A stretch of 64,000 nucleotides of DNA, taken from NCBI RefSeq assembly GCF_000967265.1, contig NZ_KQ033885.1, forward strand, positions 849,538 to 913,537, read 5' to 3'. A program made the position numbers and the translations under genes. The notes below the pieces were generated by a model, which had not been told where the DNA came from, did no database searches, and was given only the letters and a program-made list of their open reading frames with translations. Positions 33,864-45,036 of the stretch are shown here, in pieces. Source of the stretch: Bifidobacterium mellis. GTDB lineage: Bacteria > Actinomycetota > Actinomycetes > Actinomycetales > Bifidobacteriaceae. How positions within the stretch are numbered: the stretch's first letter is position 1; every line of letters begins with the position of its first letter.

Positions 33864-35237
33864 TCAGTTCTTGTGCTGGAAGATCAGATGCTCGTTGGCG
33901 AAGGTGTCGAAGCCCAGGCTGTAGAGCTCGCGGCCATAGCCGGAGTTCTTGATGCCTCCGAAGGGCAGCTCGGGCATGGTCACCCAACCGCCGTTGATGA
34001 AGGTCATGCCGGTCTCGATGCGACGGGCCAGGGCATCCGCATGCTCGGTATCCGAGGAGAAGACCACACCGCCCAGGCCGTAGCTGGAGTCGTTGGCCAG
34101 CTCGATGGCCTCATCCTCGTTGGCCACCTTGTAAATGGAGGCCACGGGGCCGAACATCTCCTGGTTGTAGACAGGGTTGTCACGGTCGATGTCCGTCAGA
34201 ACCGTCGGGGTGAAGAAGGCCCCCGGCGAATCGTAGGGCTTGTTGCCGTAGACGACCTTGGCTCCACCGGCCACGGCCTTTTCGACCTGCTTGGCCAGGT
34301 TGTCGCGGGCGGAGACCATGCACATGGGGGCCAGCGTGGTTTCGGGGTTGCTGGGATCGCCCAGAACCGCGTGCGAGAAGGCGTCAACGATGAGCGAGAC
34401 GAAGTCGTCGTAGCGGTTCTCCGTGACGATGAAGCGCTTGGAGGAGGTGCAGACCTGGCCGGCGTTGGTCAGCCTGGCGCCTGGGGCCACTTTCTTGAGC
34501 AGATCCCAGTCAGCGTCATCCAGGACGATGAAGACGTCGTTGCCGCCCAGCTCCATGGAGGACTTCTTCAGGTTGGCTCCAGCCGACTTGGCCACCGAGG
34601 CGCCGCCGCGCTCCGATCCGGTCAGGGCCACGCCAGAGACGCGGGGATCGGCGATGGCACGGTCAACCTGGTCATAGTTGACGAAGAGGTTGGTCAGGCT
34701 CCCCTCGGGGGCTCCTGCCTCGGTCACGGTCTCCTGGAAGGCCACAGCCGAACCCGGCACGTTGGAGGCGTGCTTGAGGATCATGGGGTTGCCCAGAATG
34801 AAGTTGGGAGCGAACACGCGCATGATCTGGTAGTAGGGGAAGTTCCAGGGCTCGACCATGAAGACGATGCCGGTGGCCTGCTTGATGTAGTAGGCCTTGC
34901 CGGCGGGGTTGTCCAGGGGGACGGGGGCCAGCAGCTCTTCGGCGTGGTCGGCGAAGTAGTCGGCGATGTCCGCGCACAGCTCCACCTCGGCGCGGGCCTC
35001 ACCCACCAGCTTGCCCATGTCCAGGGTCAGGTTGGCAGCCAGGGCATCCTCGTTCTGGCGGAAGAGCTTGGCAACCTGGCGCAGTTGTGCGGGACGGTCT
35101 CCGGGGCCCTCCTGCTTACGCCAGGTCTTGTAGAGGTCATGGCCACGGGCCAGGGCGTTCTCCAGGTCCTCGTCGGTGGCATCGGGGTAGGTTTTGACAA
35201 GTTCATTATTAAAGGGATTGACAGTCTGATAGGTCAC
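33864..35237 (-). CDS. NAD(P)-dependent aldehyde dehydrogenase (succinate-semialdehyde type)
   Basis: A 457-residue ALDH-superfamily enzyme. The active-site Glu is in MELGGNDVFIVLDDAD, the nucleophile Cys in NAGQVCTSSKRF, and the C-terminal EMFGPVASIYKV closes the fold. Similarity to succinate-semialdehyde dehydrogenase (GabD/Sad) is apparent from PFNNELVKTYPDA and FNYDQVDRAI-like segments, but the substrate is inferred. The real start is a GTG at 35237, with AAGGAG six bases upstream; the ATG at 35273 has no site. It stands alone, with hairpins at both ends. Confidence 0.9.
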   Translation of the reverse strand: MTYQTVNPFNNELVKTYPDATDEDLENALARGHDLYKTWRKQEGPGDRPAQLRQVAKLFRQNEDALAANLTLDMGKLVGEARAEVELCADIADYFADHAEELLAPVPLDNPAGKAYYIKQATGIVFMVEPWNFPYYQIMRVFAPNFILGNPMILKHASNVPGSAVAFQETVTEAGAPEGSLTNLFVNYDQVDRAIADPRVSGVALTGSERGGASVAKSAGANLKKSSMELGGNDVFIVLDDADWDLLKKVAPGARLTNAGQVCTSSKRFIVTENRYDDFVSLIVDAFSHAVLGDPSNPETTLAPMCMVSARDNLAKQVEKAVAGGAKVVYGNKPYDSPGAFFTPTVLTDIDRDNPVYNQEMFGPVASIYKVANEDEAIELANDSSYGLGGVVFSSDTEHADALARRIETGMTFINGGWVTMPELPFGGIKNSGYGRELYSLGFDTFANEHLIFQHKN

Positions 35238-35309
35238 AATATCTCCTTCGAATGATTGATAACCAGTCAGCATCTTCGCTGGTCAGTCTATTCAGCATAT
35301 CACCGCATT

Positions 35310-35361
35310 GGACCCCGCGGTCAAGGAATTTGTCGCAGGGCGACATCCGACCGCGGGGTCC
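35310..35361 (-). terminator. Hairpin between purH and the aldehyde dehydrogenase gene
   Basis: Perfect 13-base arms GGACCCCGCGGTC and GACCGCGGGGTCC with a 26-base loop lie 7 bases after the purH stop. No U-run follows on the minus strand, but the strength and place argue for a terminator or transcript-stabilising hairpin. Confidence 0.65.
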
Positions 35362-35368
35362 GGTTTCA

Positions 35369-36970
35369 TCAGTGGAAGAAGTGGCGGGTTCCGGTCAGAT
35401 ACATGGTCAGATCGGCGTCCTGGGCGGCCTTGATCACCTCGGGATCACGGATGGATCCTCCCGGCTGCACCACTGCCCTGATGCCGGCCTGGATCAGATA
35501 CTCCAGACCGTCTGCGAAGGGGAAGAAGGCGTCGGATGCGGCCACCGAGCCCTTGGCGCGGTTGCGGCCCTCGTCCAGGGTGTTGGCCCGCTCCACGGCC
35601 AAATGGCTGGAGTCCACCCTGTTGACCTGGCCCATGCCGATGCCCACGGTGGCACCCTGGTTGGCCAGGAGCACGGCGTTGGACTTGACCGAGCGGATGG
35701 CCCGCCAGGCGAAGGTCAGATCATCCATGGTCGCCTGGTCGGCAGGGTTGCCGGAGACCAGACGCCAGCTGGAGGGATTGTCTCCCGGGGCGTCGATCAG
35801 GTCGGGCGTCTGCACCAGGGCTCCCCCATCGATTTGACGAATGACCGGACGCTGACGCGGGCGGCGTTGCACAGACAGGATGCGCAGGTTCTTCTTGGTC
35901 CGCAGCAGGTCCAGGGCCTCGGGCTCATAGCCTGGTGCCACAATCACCTCGGTGAAGACCGGCTTGATCTGCTGGGCCATGGTCAGCGTGACCGTGCGGT
36001 TGGCGGCGATGACCCCGCCATAGGCGCTCATGGGGTCGCAGGCGTGGGCGCGGCGGTGGGCCTGGGCGATGTCCTCCCCCACGGCCAGACCGCAGGGGTT
36101 GGAGTGCTTGACCACGGCCACTGCGGGCAGGTCGGGGAAGTCCCAGACCGAGCGCCAGGCGGAGTCAGCGTCCACATAGTTGTTGTAGCTCATTTCCTTG
36201 GCCCCGCCCAAGTGCTCTGCCGCAGCGAAGCCGTCCCGGTCCAGCGGGTCCAGGTAGAGGGCGGCCTTCTGGTGGGGGTTCTCCCCGTAGCGCAGTTGGT
36301 TGGTCAGACGCCAGGTGCGGGTCAGTGCCTGGGCTGGTTTCTGATCTTCTGCCTTGTCCTGCTTGTCGTCGACCCATGTGCGTGCGGTCCATTCGGCGAT
36401 GGCCGCGTCATAGGAGGCGGTCAGGGCGAAGGCTTTTGCAGCCAGACGTCCGCGCTCGGCCAGGCTGAACCCGGTGCCGGAGGCGATGCGCTCGGCGGCC
36501 AGGGCATAGTCGTCCGGGTCGGTGATCACAGCCACGCTGGCATGGTTCTTGGCGGCGGCCCGGATCATGGCGGGTCCGCCGATGTCGATGCGTTCCAGGC
36601 ACTGGTCCGCGTCGGCGCCCTCAAGGACGGTCTGCTCGAAGGGGTAGAGGTTGACCACCACCAGGTCGAAGGGGGCTATGCCCAGGTCTTTGAGTTGCCG
36701 GACATGGTCGGGATTGGTCATGTCCGCCAGCAGCCCGGCGTGGATATGCGGATCCAGGGTTTTGACCCGGCCGTCAAGACTCTCGGGAAAGCCGGTGACC
36801 TTTTCCACCGGAGTGACCTTAACGCCCAGATCCTGCAGCTTCTTTGCGGTGCTGCCGGTGGAGACGACCTCGGTGCCTGCCTGGCGGAAGGCCGATGCCA
36901 GGGCCTCAAGGCCCTGCTTGTGGTAGACCGAGACCAGTGCTCGGTTGATGGTTCGATTCGTGGTGACCAT
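35369..36970 (-). CDS. purH: Bifunctional AICAR transformylase / IMP cyclohydrolase
   Basis: A 533-residue enzyme for the last two steps of de novo purine synthesis, from AICAR and 10-formyl-THF to IMP. The N-terminal cyclohydrolase has [32 protein letters not shown] and [15 protein letters not shown]. The C-terminal transformylase has [26 protein letters not shown] and [12 protein letters not shown], the last with catalytic Lys-His. The ATG at 36970 follows AGGAG; a frame extending to 37183 overlaps the upstream gene and is rejected. It lies 52 bases after perM. Confidence 0.96.
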   Translation of the reverse strand: MVTTNRTINRALVSVYHKQGLEALASAFRQAGTEVVSTGSTAKKLQDLGVKVTPVEKVTGFPESLDGRVKTLDPHIHAGLLADMTNPDHVRQLKDLGIAPFDLVVVNLYPFEQTVLEGADADQCLERIDIGGPAMIRAAAKNHASVAVITDPDDYALAAERIASGTGFSLAERGRLAAKAFALTASYDAAIAEWTARTWVDDKQDKAEDQKPAQALTRTWRLTNQLRYGENPHQKAALYLDPLDRDGFAAAEHLGGAKEMSYNNYVDADSAWRSVWDFPDLPAVAVVKHSNPCGLAVGEDIAQAHRRAHACDPMSAYGGVIAANRTVTLTMAQQIKPVFTEVIVAPGYEPEALDLLRTKKNLRILSVQRRPRQRPVIRQIDGGALVQTPDLIDAPGDNPSSWRLVSGNPADQATMDDLTFAWRAIRSVKSNAVLLANQGATVGIGMGQVNRVDSSHLAVERANTLDEGRNRAKGSVAASDAFFPFADGLEYLIQAGIRAVVQPGGSIRDPEVIKAAQDADLTMYLTGTRHFFH

Positions 36971-37022
36971 GGAAACTCCTACTCCTATGCTTGAATGCCG
37001 AGGCGCCCCGCCACCTTCGGAC

Positions 37023-38395
37023 CTACTTGCCTGGTCTGCGGGTGGACGAGACCTGTCGTGGTGTGTCTGCTCGGTCGGTTGCCTTGGGCTCCTTTCCCTC
37101 CTGACCGCGTGATTGATTGTTTTTTCCCTTGTTTTCCGCCTGGGCGGAAGTCTTTTTGTCGCCTGCCTGGCGCAGATAGTCAATCAGGACGTCCTTGATG
37201 ATGATCAGGGCGGCGGTGACGAGAGCCAGCAGCCATACTCCCAGCAGGCCGACCCCCAGGGAGGTTCCGATCATGCGCAGGGAGGAGGCTATGGGCACGC
37301 CCACTCCGGCCAGTCGCTGGCGGCCCAGGGCACCGTTGGAGAGCTGGAAAAGCAGGGCAAGGCCGAGCAGGGTTACCAGCCAGGCCAGGACCATGGCCAG
37401 GGTTGCCATAAGGAAGCAGACTGCGGTGTCTCGGGATTTCAGCCCTGCTTGGCGCACGGCAGCGTGAATCCTGACCCCCCATGGCCCGGTCAGCAACAGA
37501 ATGCCGGCGACCACTCCGGCCAGCAGGAGCAGGTTGAGCAGGAGCAGACGAACCTCCTGCCGGGAGACAGGCTCTGGGAAAAGTCCAAAGAGGGGCAGCG
37601 AGGGCAGACTTGAGGCATGGCCTGACCAGAGGGTGAAGGTGGCCAGACTGCCGATGTTGAAACCGTTTCCGAAGATCCAGGAGGCAGCCCAGATAATCAG
37701 ATTGGGCAGCCAGGCCAGGGACGCCAGGCTGGTCGTCACAGCCGAGGCGGTGCCCATACGTGTCAGTTTGAACAGGCGGCCCACGTCTCCGTGATAGAGG
37801 GCGATCCAGACGATCAGGGCGACCAGGCCGGCGGCCAGCATGGCGGCCAGAAGAATCAAGCCGGCCGTGAGGCCAAGCCGGATGGTCCTGCGGACCTGGA
37901 CCGGCAGAACCTTTTTGATTGCTTTGGCAAAAGCCTGGCGGAATGGTTCGGAGCGGACCCAGGCCCAGCCATAACCCAACAGGAAGACCAGGCTGGTCCG
38001 CAAAAGGATGACCGGGGTGGTGTCGACCTGCATGGTCTGGCTGCCCTGCATGAGAATCAGGTTGCACAGCACCCAGACGACCAGGCCGGCAATGCAGCCG
38101 CCGATGGACATGCCCATGCGGCCGACCAGGGTGCGGATCACCCAAATCAGCAGGCCGGTCAGCAGTAAGGGGATGATGGTCAGGGTCAGGGCCCCGGCTG
38201 TAAACCCGCAGCCTTGGGTGAGCAGGGTGATGGTTTCCGTCAGGGCCACAGTGGCCATGGACAGTGATGGCCCGCCCTCCTCGATGGAGATGATGAGCAG
38301 GAGCAGGGCCATGCAGGCGCCTAGGGCGACAGTGTAGATAAGCATGGCCAGGAAGGCCTCTAGGGCCCCCCGGAGCCATACTTTCACCCTGCCGG

Positions 38396-38399
<4 letters not shown>
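37023..38399 (-). CDS. PerM-like cell division membrane protein (DUF6350)
   Basis: A 458-residue membrane protein with about ten helices and a basic Lys/Arg/Gln-rich C-terminal tail. The layout sucC-sucD-this gene-purH matches that of Mycobacterium tuberculosis, where the corresponding gene is perM (Rv0955), a membrane protein needed for stable cell division. The hydrophobic pattern and the long soluble C-terminus fit. Its start overlaps the sucD stop by 4 bases. The assignment rests mainly on gene order and topology. Confidence 0.75.
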
Positions 38400-39315
<916 letters not shown>

Positions 39316-39319
<4 letters not shown>

Positions 39320-40530
39320 CGTCCCGTCTCCTTTCCTGCCTGAGCGGCCAGGGCCACGGCCTGGTCCGCCGCCTCCTCCATGGTGCGGGCCACCTTGAGC
39401 CGAGGCTCTTGGGCCTTGGCCAGCAGGTCCAGTCCCTCGGCAGCCTCATTGCCGTCGAAGCGGACCACTATGGGCCGGTCGTCGTTATGGTCTTGCCCGT
39501 CCGCAGCGTCCACGGCGGCCAGGATGCCCTGGGCCACCTGCTGGCAGGAGGTGATGCCTCCATAGACATTGACCATGACCGAACGGACCTTGGGGTCGGA
39601 GAGGACCACGTCCAGGCTGGTGCGCATGACCTCGGGCGAGGCGCCGCCGCCGATGTCAAGGAAGTTCGCGGGTCCAACAGGAACGCCCTGGCGGCGTCCT
39701 GACCCAGCCACGGCATCCAGGGAGCTCATGACCAGTCCTGCACCGTTGCCGATGACGCCCACCTGGCCGTCCAGATGGACGTAGTGCAGGCCTGCGGCCT
39801 TGGCCTTGGCTTCCAGCGGGTCCACCTGGGCCGGGTCCGTGAAGCGCTTCCAGCCGTCGTGCCGGAAGGCCGCGTTCCCGTCCAGGGAGATCTTGGCATC
39901 GAGGGCGTCCAGGTGCTTGGTGGCCTCGTCGTCCGGGTCGCCCACCTTGGCCAGGGGGTTGATCTCGACCAGGGTTGCATCGCTGTCCTGAAAGGTGTGC
40001 CACATGCCCAGAAGAATCTGTGCGGCCTGCTCCAGATCCGCATGGTAGAAGCCGATGCGCTCGGCCATGGTGCGGGCGGCCTGCCTGTCGAAATCCTCCA
40101 GGGGGCCGATGTGCAGGCGCCGGACCGATTCGGGATGCTCGCGGGCGATGGTCTCCACCTCGGTGCCGCCGCTGGCCGTGGCCAGGACATCATAGTCCCG
40201 GGAGGTGCGGTCCACCGAAATGGACAGGTAGTACTCGTGCAGGATGTTGCGTGCCTCGGTGACCAGGATCCCGCTGACCGGATGGCCGTCGATGTTCATG
40301 GGCAGGATGGCCTCGGCCAGGGCTACGGCCTGATCGTGATTCTCGGCTCGCTTGACTGCTCCGGCCTGTCCCCTATGGCCAATGGTGGCCTGGCCCTTGA
40401 TCATGCAGGGGTAACCGATGACGTCGGCTGCCTGGCCGGCCTCTTCTGCGGTTGAGGCATAGACGGCCCTGGGTTGGGAGATGCCATGTTCAGCGAGCAG
40501 CTGCCTGGCCTGGTATTCGTACAAATCCAT
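39316..40530 (-). CDS. sucC: Succinate-CoA ligase, beta subunit
   Basis: A 404-residue ATP-grasp subunit that provides nucleotide binding. It begins MDLYEYQARQLLAEHGI, the usual start, and has IGYPCMIKGQATIGHRG in the ATP-grasp fold. The Mg and phosphate site is in NPLAKVGDPDDEATKHLDAL and GNGAGLVMSSLD, and GGASPEVMRTSLDV lies near the end. It is the first gene of the sucC-sucD-perM-purH run and is preceded by apt 22 bases away. Confidence 0.95.
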
Positions 40531-40552
40531 GGTGAAGGTCCCCCAATCGTGC

Positions 40553-41137
40553 TCAGGCGGGCATGTTCATCAGGCAGGTGACCGGGTAGGCACCCAGGGC
40601 CTTGCGGCCGTCCAGACCGTTGAGTTCCATGACGAAGCTGAAACCAGCCACCTGGCCCCCGGCCTGTTCCACCAGACGTGCCGCTGCCTGGGCGGAACCG
40701 CCTGTGGCGATCAGGTCGTCGACAATCAGGACCCGCTGGCCAGGTCGCAGGGAGCCCCGCTCGATTTCGATACGGGCGTTGCCGTATTCAAGGGCGTACT
40801 CCTGGCTGTAGGTGGGCTCGGGGAGCTTGCCGGCCTTGCGCATGGGCAGGAAGCCCTTGCCCAGATCGGTGGCCAGCTGGGGGCCGATCAGAAAGCCGCG
40901 TGCCTCAAGCCCGGCTACCAGGTCGAAGTCCTCCGGCTTGACGGGCAGGGTGCGCTTCATGGCGTCGAGGATGATGGCCAATCCCCTGGGATCCGACATG
41001 GCCGGGATGAAGTCCCTGAAAAGGATCCCCTTCTTGGGAAAGTCCGGAATGGTACGGATCAATGAGATCAGATAAGCGGCGTCATCATCGCCCACCTGCT
41101 TAAGTTCTCCAACCTTGATATCGTCCGATTGAGCCAT
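40553..41137 (-). CDS. apt: Adenine phosphoribosyltransferase
   Basis: A 194-residue purine-salvage enzyme, making AMP from adenine and PRPP. The motifs are IPDFPKKGILFRDFIPAM, the flexible loop ending YSQEYALEYGNARIEI, and the PRPP-binding RVLIVDDLIATGGSAQAA. I take the ATG at 41137, with AAGAAG upstream, since the longer frame starts with an unlikely MMAPATTSKEQ tail; the site is not strong. It lies between yajC and sucC on the same strand. Confidence 0.94.
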   Translation of the reverse strand: MAQSDDIKVGELKQVGDDDAAYLISLIRTIPDFPKKGILFRDFIPAMSDPRGLAIILDAMKRTLPVKPEDFDLVAGLEARGFLIGPQLATDLGKGFLPMRKAGKLPEPTYSQEYALEYGNARIEIERGSLRPGQRVLIVDDLIATGGSAQAAARLVEQAGGQVAGFSFVMELNGLDGRKALGAYPVTCLMNMPA

Positions 41138-41245
41138 GATCTTCTTTCTGTTTTGCTCCTTGGAAGTGGTTGCCGGGGCCATCATACGCGCGCCGCGTTT
41201 CCGTTCGGAGTCAGCCTGACGGAAGGTGTGGCGCGCGTATGAGGT

Positions 41246-41833
41246 TCAGGACTTGGTGGAAGTCGAATCCGGAGCCTCGGAGGTGTCGGACTCTTCAGAG
41301 GCGTCGGAATCCTTGGATGCCTCCGAGTCTGCAGCGTCATCGGACTTCTCAGCAGTCCTGGCCTTGTCTGATTCGTCTTCCTGCTCCGGTTCGGAATCCG
41401 ACGACTTGGATTGTGCATCATCCTTGCCTTCGGAGGCGGCAAAGTTCTGTGTGGCGGTATCGTCGGCGGCGGTGACCTCGGCGGGGGCGTCCGCATCCTC
41501 GGACTGGCCCTCGACCTGCTCGGGCAGGGGGTTGCCGTTTTCGTCAACCTCGTCGTCGTGGACGTAGGCCGGGACGATGGGAGGCTTGGTGATGGCCTGG
41601 ATGCGCCAGCGGGACTGCGAACCCTCGGAGTCGATGACCACCTGCTCCTTCTCCAGGTCCACGGAGACCACCTTGCCCAGAAGACCAGTGGTGGTGGCGA
41701 CCTCGTCACCGGGCTGCAGGGACTGGCGGAAGTCCTGGACGGCGGCCTGCTGCTGCTTGCTCTTGCGGGAGCTTCCCCACATCATGGCGATCATCAGGGC
41801 GATGATGACGATCATGAAAATCATGGATCCCAT
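41246..41833 (-). CDS. yajC: Preprotein translocase subunit YajC with acidic tail
   Basis: A 195-residue protein with one N-terminal membrane helix (IFMIVIIALMIAMMW) and a small cytoplasmic beta domain (QSLQPGDEVATTTGLLGKVV, EKEQVVIDSEGSQ). This is YajC, accessory to SecYEG. The last 95 residues form an extended Glu/Asp/Ser/Lys-rich tail (SDSEPEQEDESDKARTAEKS), much longer than in enteric YajC. The start at 41833 has AAGGAG 11 bases away. In mycobacteria secD and secF follow yajC; here apt follows directly. Confidence 0.9.
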   Translation of the reverse strand: MGSMIFMIVIIALMIAMMWGSSRKSKQQQAAVQDFRQSLQPGDEVATTTGLLGKVVSVDLEKEQVVIDSEGSQSRWRIQAITKPPIVPAYVHDDEVDENGNPLPEQVEGQSEDADAPAEVTAADDTATQNFAASEGKDDAQSKSSDSEPEQEDESDKARTAEKSDDAADSEASKDSDASEESDTSEAPDSTSTKS

Positions 41834-41899
41834 GGCTGTTTCCACTCCTTGTTTCGGCGGGTATCAAACGGCGATATGCATTGCTGCGAAGACCCCAGT

Positions 41900-42976
41900 C
41901 TAGAACAGCTTCATGACATCCTCGGGCGGTTTGCGGCCCAGGTGCTCCCAGGCCTTGGAGGTGGCCACTCGCCCCTTCGGGGTGCGTACCAGGAAGCCCT
42001 CACGCACCAGGTAGGGCTCACAGACCGTCTCGACCGTCTCGGCCTCCTCGCCCACCATGGCGGCCAGGTTGTTCAGGCCCACTGGTCCGCCGTCGAAACT
42101 GTTCACGATGGCCTTGAGGACGGCCAGATCCAGACGGTCCAGCCCCTCGGAGTCGATCTGGTAGAGGGACAGGGCCTGCTTGACGTCATCAGGGCCGACC
42201 TGGTCAAGATCGTGGACTATGGCCCAGTCGCGCACACGACGCAACAGGCGGTTGGCGATCCTGGGCGTGCCACGGGAGCGCAGGGCCAGCTGGTGAGCTG
42301 CGTCATCCTGCAGGACGATGCCCAGGACCTTGGCCGACCGCTCGACCAGCTTCTCCAGCTCATCCTCCGGGTAGAAGTCCAGGTGGGCGGTGAAGCCGAA
42401 ACGGGCCCGAAGGGGCGAGGGCAGCATGCCCTCACGGGTGGTGGCGCCGATGACCGTGAACCTGGGCAGGGTCAGCGGAATGGAGGATGCTCCGGGGCCC
42501 TTGCCCACCATGACATCCACGCGGAAGTCCTCCATGGCGATGTAAAGCAGCTCTTCGGCTGCTCTGGGCAGGCGGTGGATCTCGTCGATGAAGAGCACCT
42601 CGCCGGCCTCCAGGGAGCTCAGGATGGAGGCCAGGTCGCCGGCATGCTGGACAGCCGGCCCCGAGGTGACACGGATGGGCACCTCCAGCTCGTGGGCGAC
42701 GATCATGGCCAGGGTGGTCTTGCCCAGGCCTGGAGGGCCTGCCAGAAGGATGTGATCCGGGGCCACATCCCGCTTCTTGGCGGCCTTCAGGAAGAGGCCC
42801 AGCTGGGCCTTGAGCCGGGGCTGTCCGATGAATCCGTCCAGGGTTTCCGGACGCAGCTCCTCGTCGCTGACCGGCTCGCCTTCGATGGGCCGGGCCGAGA
42901 CCATCCGCAGGGATTCCTCCTGGGCGTCGCCATTCTGGGTATCGATGTACCCGGTGGTCATCTGCTTGTCAGCCAT
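41900..42976 (-). CDS. ruvB: Holliday junction helicase ATPase RuvB
   Basis: A 358-residue AAA+ motor that drives branch migration. Walker A is [13 protein letters not shown], Walker B is [11 protein letters not shown], sensor I is [10 protein letters not shown], and the C-terminal winged helix carries [18 protein letters not shown]. The N-terminal 30 residues are a typical acidic lead. The ATG lies 3 bases after the ruvA stop, with AGGGGG inside the ruvA end. Confidence 0.97.
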   Translation of the reverse strand: MADKQMTTGYIDTQNGDAQEESLRMVSARPIEGEPVSDEELRPETLDGFIGQPRLKAQLGLFLKAAKKRDVAPDHILLAGPPGLGKTTLAMIVAHELEVPIRVTSGPAVQHAGDLASILSSLEAGEVLFIDEIHRLPRAAEELLYIAMEDFRVDVMVGKGPGASSIPLTLPRFTVIGATTREGMLPSPLRARFGFTAHLDFYPEDELEKLVERSAKVLGIVLQDDAAHQLALRSRGTPRIANRLLRRVRDWAIVHDLDQVGPDDVKQALSLYQIDSEGLDRLDLAVLKAIVNSFDGGPVGLNNLAAMVGEEAETVETVCEPYLVREGFLVRTPKGRVATSKAWEHLGRKPPEDVMKLF

Positions 42977-42979
42977 GGG

Positions 42980-43591
42980 TCAGCGCCCCCTGTCCAGCCG
43001 GGTCAGGGCCTGCTTGAGCACCTTGGGAATGTCGGTTGACTGCAGGGGCAGGGTGTAGCCGCCCTCGCTGCAGGTCTGCTCCACGGCCTGCTCGGCATCA
43101 CGCTGCAGCCAGCCCAGGGAGATCAGTCCCTCGACCACCTGGTGGGCGCCGTCGTCGGTCTGGGCGGGTCCCTGTCTGCCCGTGCCGGCATCCAGATCCA
43201 GCTTGCCGGAGAGTTCGAGGATGATCTTCTGAGCGCCCTTCTTGCCCAGGCCGGGCGCCCGGGACAGGGCCGCAGCGTCGCCGTCTGCCACGGCCTGGGC
43301 AAGCTGGTCAGAGTTCAGGGTGGCGAGTATGGACAGGGCCACGCGGGGTCCGATGCCGCTGACCTTCTGCAACTGGGCGAAGAGGGATTTCGACGTGCGG
43401 CTGAGGAACCCATAGAGGGTCAGCGCGTCCTGTGTCAGGGACAGGGCGGTGTAGACGGTGACCGTGGACTCGGCATGCATGGAGGCCAGGTCCGACTGGG
43501 GCATGCGCACCTCGAAACCCACCCCCGAAACATCGATGACGGCGGAGCCCGTTTCGATGGCGGCCACCCGCCCGGTCAGCATTGCCAGCAC
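42980..43591 (-). CDS. ruvA: Holliday junction helicase subunit RuvA
   Basis: A 203-residue protein that binds four-way junctions and loads RuvB. The N-terminal OB fold (MLAMLTGRVAAIETGSAVID), the helix-hairpin-helix motifs (VSGIGPRVALSIL and APGLGKKGAQKIILEL), and the C-terminal domain ending IPKVLKQALTRL are all in order. The gene is 42 bases after ruvC. Confidence 0.96.
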   Translation of the reverse strand: MLAMLTGRVAAIETGSAVIDVSGVGFEVRMPQSDLASMHAESTVTVYTALSLTQDALTLYGFLSRTSKSLFAQLQKVSGIGPRVALSILATLNSDQLAQAVADGDAAALSRAPGLGKKGAQKIILELSGKLDLDAGTGRQGPAQTDDGAHQVVEGLISLGWLQRDAEQAVEQTCSEGGYTLPLQSTDIPKVLKQALTRLDRGR

Positions 43592-43633
43592 TTGATCACC
43601 CCTCGATGGAATCGAACGTCTGTTCGAATCAGC

Positions 43634-44215
43634 TTACATGTCTCGCTGGACTCCCCGATGCTTGCCGTACTTTGCAGAGGCTTCGGCCCACTGGCGTTGG
43701 GCCTGGGTCAGATGCTCCTCGCGTTCCCCGCCCTGGATGGCCCCGGCAGGCCGTAGGGCATGGCAGATGGCCTGGGCAAGAGCGTCGGCTGCATCGGCGG
43801 GCTTGGGCAGCTGGTTGAGCCCAAGAATGCGGGCCACCATCCGCTGCACCTGGATCTTGTCGGCCTGGCCATTGCCGGTCACAGCCATCTTGGCCTCGGT
43901 AGGGGTATGCAGGGCCACGGGAATCCCCCGCTGCGCCGCCCCCAGCATGGCCAGCCCCGCCGCCTGGGCGGTTCCCAGCACGGTGTTGTGGTTGGACTGG
44001 GCAAAGACCCGCTCGATGGACACCACGTCGGGGCTGAAACGGTCCAGGGCGGCCGTCAGCCCCTGGTAGATGGTCAGCAGCCGCAGGTCCTGGCTCTGTT
44101 CGGGGTCTGAGCGCACGACGTCCACATGAACAAAGGAAAGCCGGCGCGATGCACCGGCTTCAATGACGCCGACGCCGCATCGGGTGAGCCCCGGGTCGAC
44201 GCCGAGAACGATCAT
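43634..44215 (-). CDS. ruvC: Holliday junction resolvase RuvC
   Basis: A 193-residue endonuclease that cuts junctions symmetrically. The catalytic acids are Asp7 in [14 protein letters not shown], Glu in [13 protein letters not shown], and the two Asps in [15 protein letters not shown]. The C-terminal tail (after residue 165) is a short variable extension. The start lies 4 bases after the yebC stop, so both are in one unit. Confidence 0.96.
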   Translation of the reverse strand: MIVLGVDPGLTRCGVGVIEAGASRRLSFVHVDVVRSDPEQSQDLRLLTIYQGLTAALDRFSPDVVSIERVFAQSNHNTVLGTAQAAGLAMLGAAQRGIPVALHTPTEAKMAVTGNGQADKIQVQRMVARILGLNQLPKPADAADALAQAICHALRPAGAIQGGEREEHLTQAQRQWAEASAKYGKHRGVQRDM

Positions 44216-44219
44216 GGGG

Positions 44220-44975
44220 TCACTCGTCGTCCAACTGGGCCATGACCTCGTCGGGGGCGGTCCAGTTGCTGTAGATCTCCTGCACGTCGTCCAGGTCGTC
44301 CAGGTTGTCGATCAGCTTGGAGACCTTGCGGGCGGAGTCCAGGTCCAGGGTGACCTCACTCTTGGGGTTGAGGACCAGATCGGCGGAGTCGTAGTCCATG
44401 CCCGCGTCCTGCAGGGCCTTGCGGACGTTGACCATGTCGCCGGGGGCAGTCAGCACGGTGTAGCTCTCGCCGTTGTCCTGCACGTCCTCGGCACCGGCCT
44501 CGGCGGCCTTCTCGAAGACCGTATCGTAGTCCAGGCCCTCCGAAGGGACGATGATCTGGCCCTTGCGCTCGAAGTTGAAGCTGACCGAGCCGTTCTGGGC
44601 CAGGGAGCCGCCGCCCTTGGTCAGGGTGGAACGGACCTCGGCGGCCGCGCGGTTGCGGTTGTCGGTCAGGCATTCGATGATGATGCCCACGCCTGCGGGA
44701 GCGTAGCCCTCGTAGACGATGCTCTCGTAGTTGGCCGCTCCGGCCTCCTCGCCCGAGCCGCGCTTGACGGCCCTGGTGATGTTGTCTGCGGGCACGGAGG
44801 ACTTCTTGGCCTTGACGATGGCGTCGTAGAGGGTGGGGTTGCCGTCGGGGTCACCGCCGCCGGTGCGGGCAGCGATCTCGATGTTCTTGATCAGCTTGGC
44901 GAAGAGCTTGCCACGCTTGGCGTCGATGGCTGCTTTCTTGTGCTTGGTGGTCGCCCACTTCGAATGCCCTGACAT
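44220..44975 (-). CDS. YebC/PmpR family transcription or translation factor
   Basis: A 251-residue protein that begins [20 protein letters not shown], the family signature, followed by [19 protein letters not shown] and [18 protein letters not shown] in the middle domains. YebC/TACO1 proteins bind DNA or ribosomes; recent work links some to easing of polyproline stalls. It sits upstream of ruvC as in most actinobacteria. Confidence 0.95.
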   Translation of the reverse strand: MSGHSKWATTKHKKAAIDAKRGKLFAKLIKNIEIAARTGGGDPDGNPTLYDAIVKAKKSSVPADNITRAVKRGSGEEAGAANYESIVYEGYAPAGVGIIIECLTDNRNRAAAEVRSTLTKGGGSLAQNGSVSFNFERKGQIIVPSEGLDYDTVFEKAAEAGAEDVQDNGESYTVLTAPGDMVNVRKALQDAGMDYDSADLVLNPKSEVTLDLDSARKVSKLIDNLDDLDDVQEIYSNWTAPDEVMAQLDDE

Positions 44976-45036
44976 ATGTCTCCTGACGGTACGAATGCGT
45001 AAACGAATGGAATTCTAGTTCCGCTCTTCGACAATT

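Noticed and set aside
33750-35255. 501-residue plus-strand frame
   Set aside because: It is the reverse-strand shadow of the aldehyde dehydrogenase gene, produced by high GC codon bias.
41411-43039. 542-residue plus-strand frame over yajC-ruvB
   Set aside because: Antisense shadow; the minus strand carries clear RuvB and YajC motifs.
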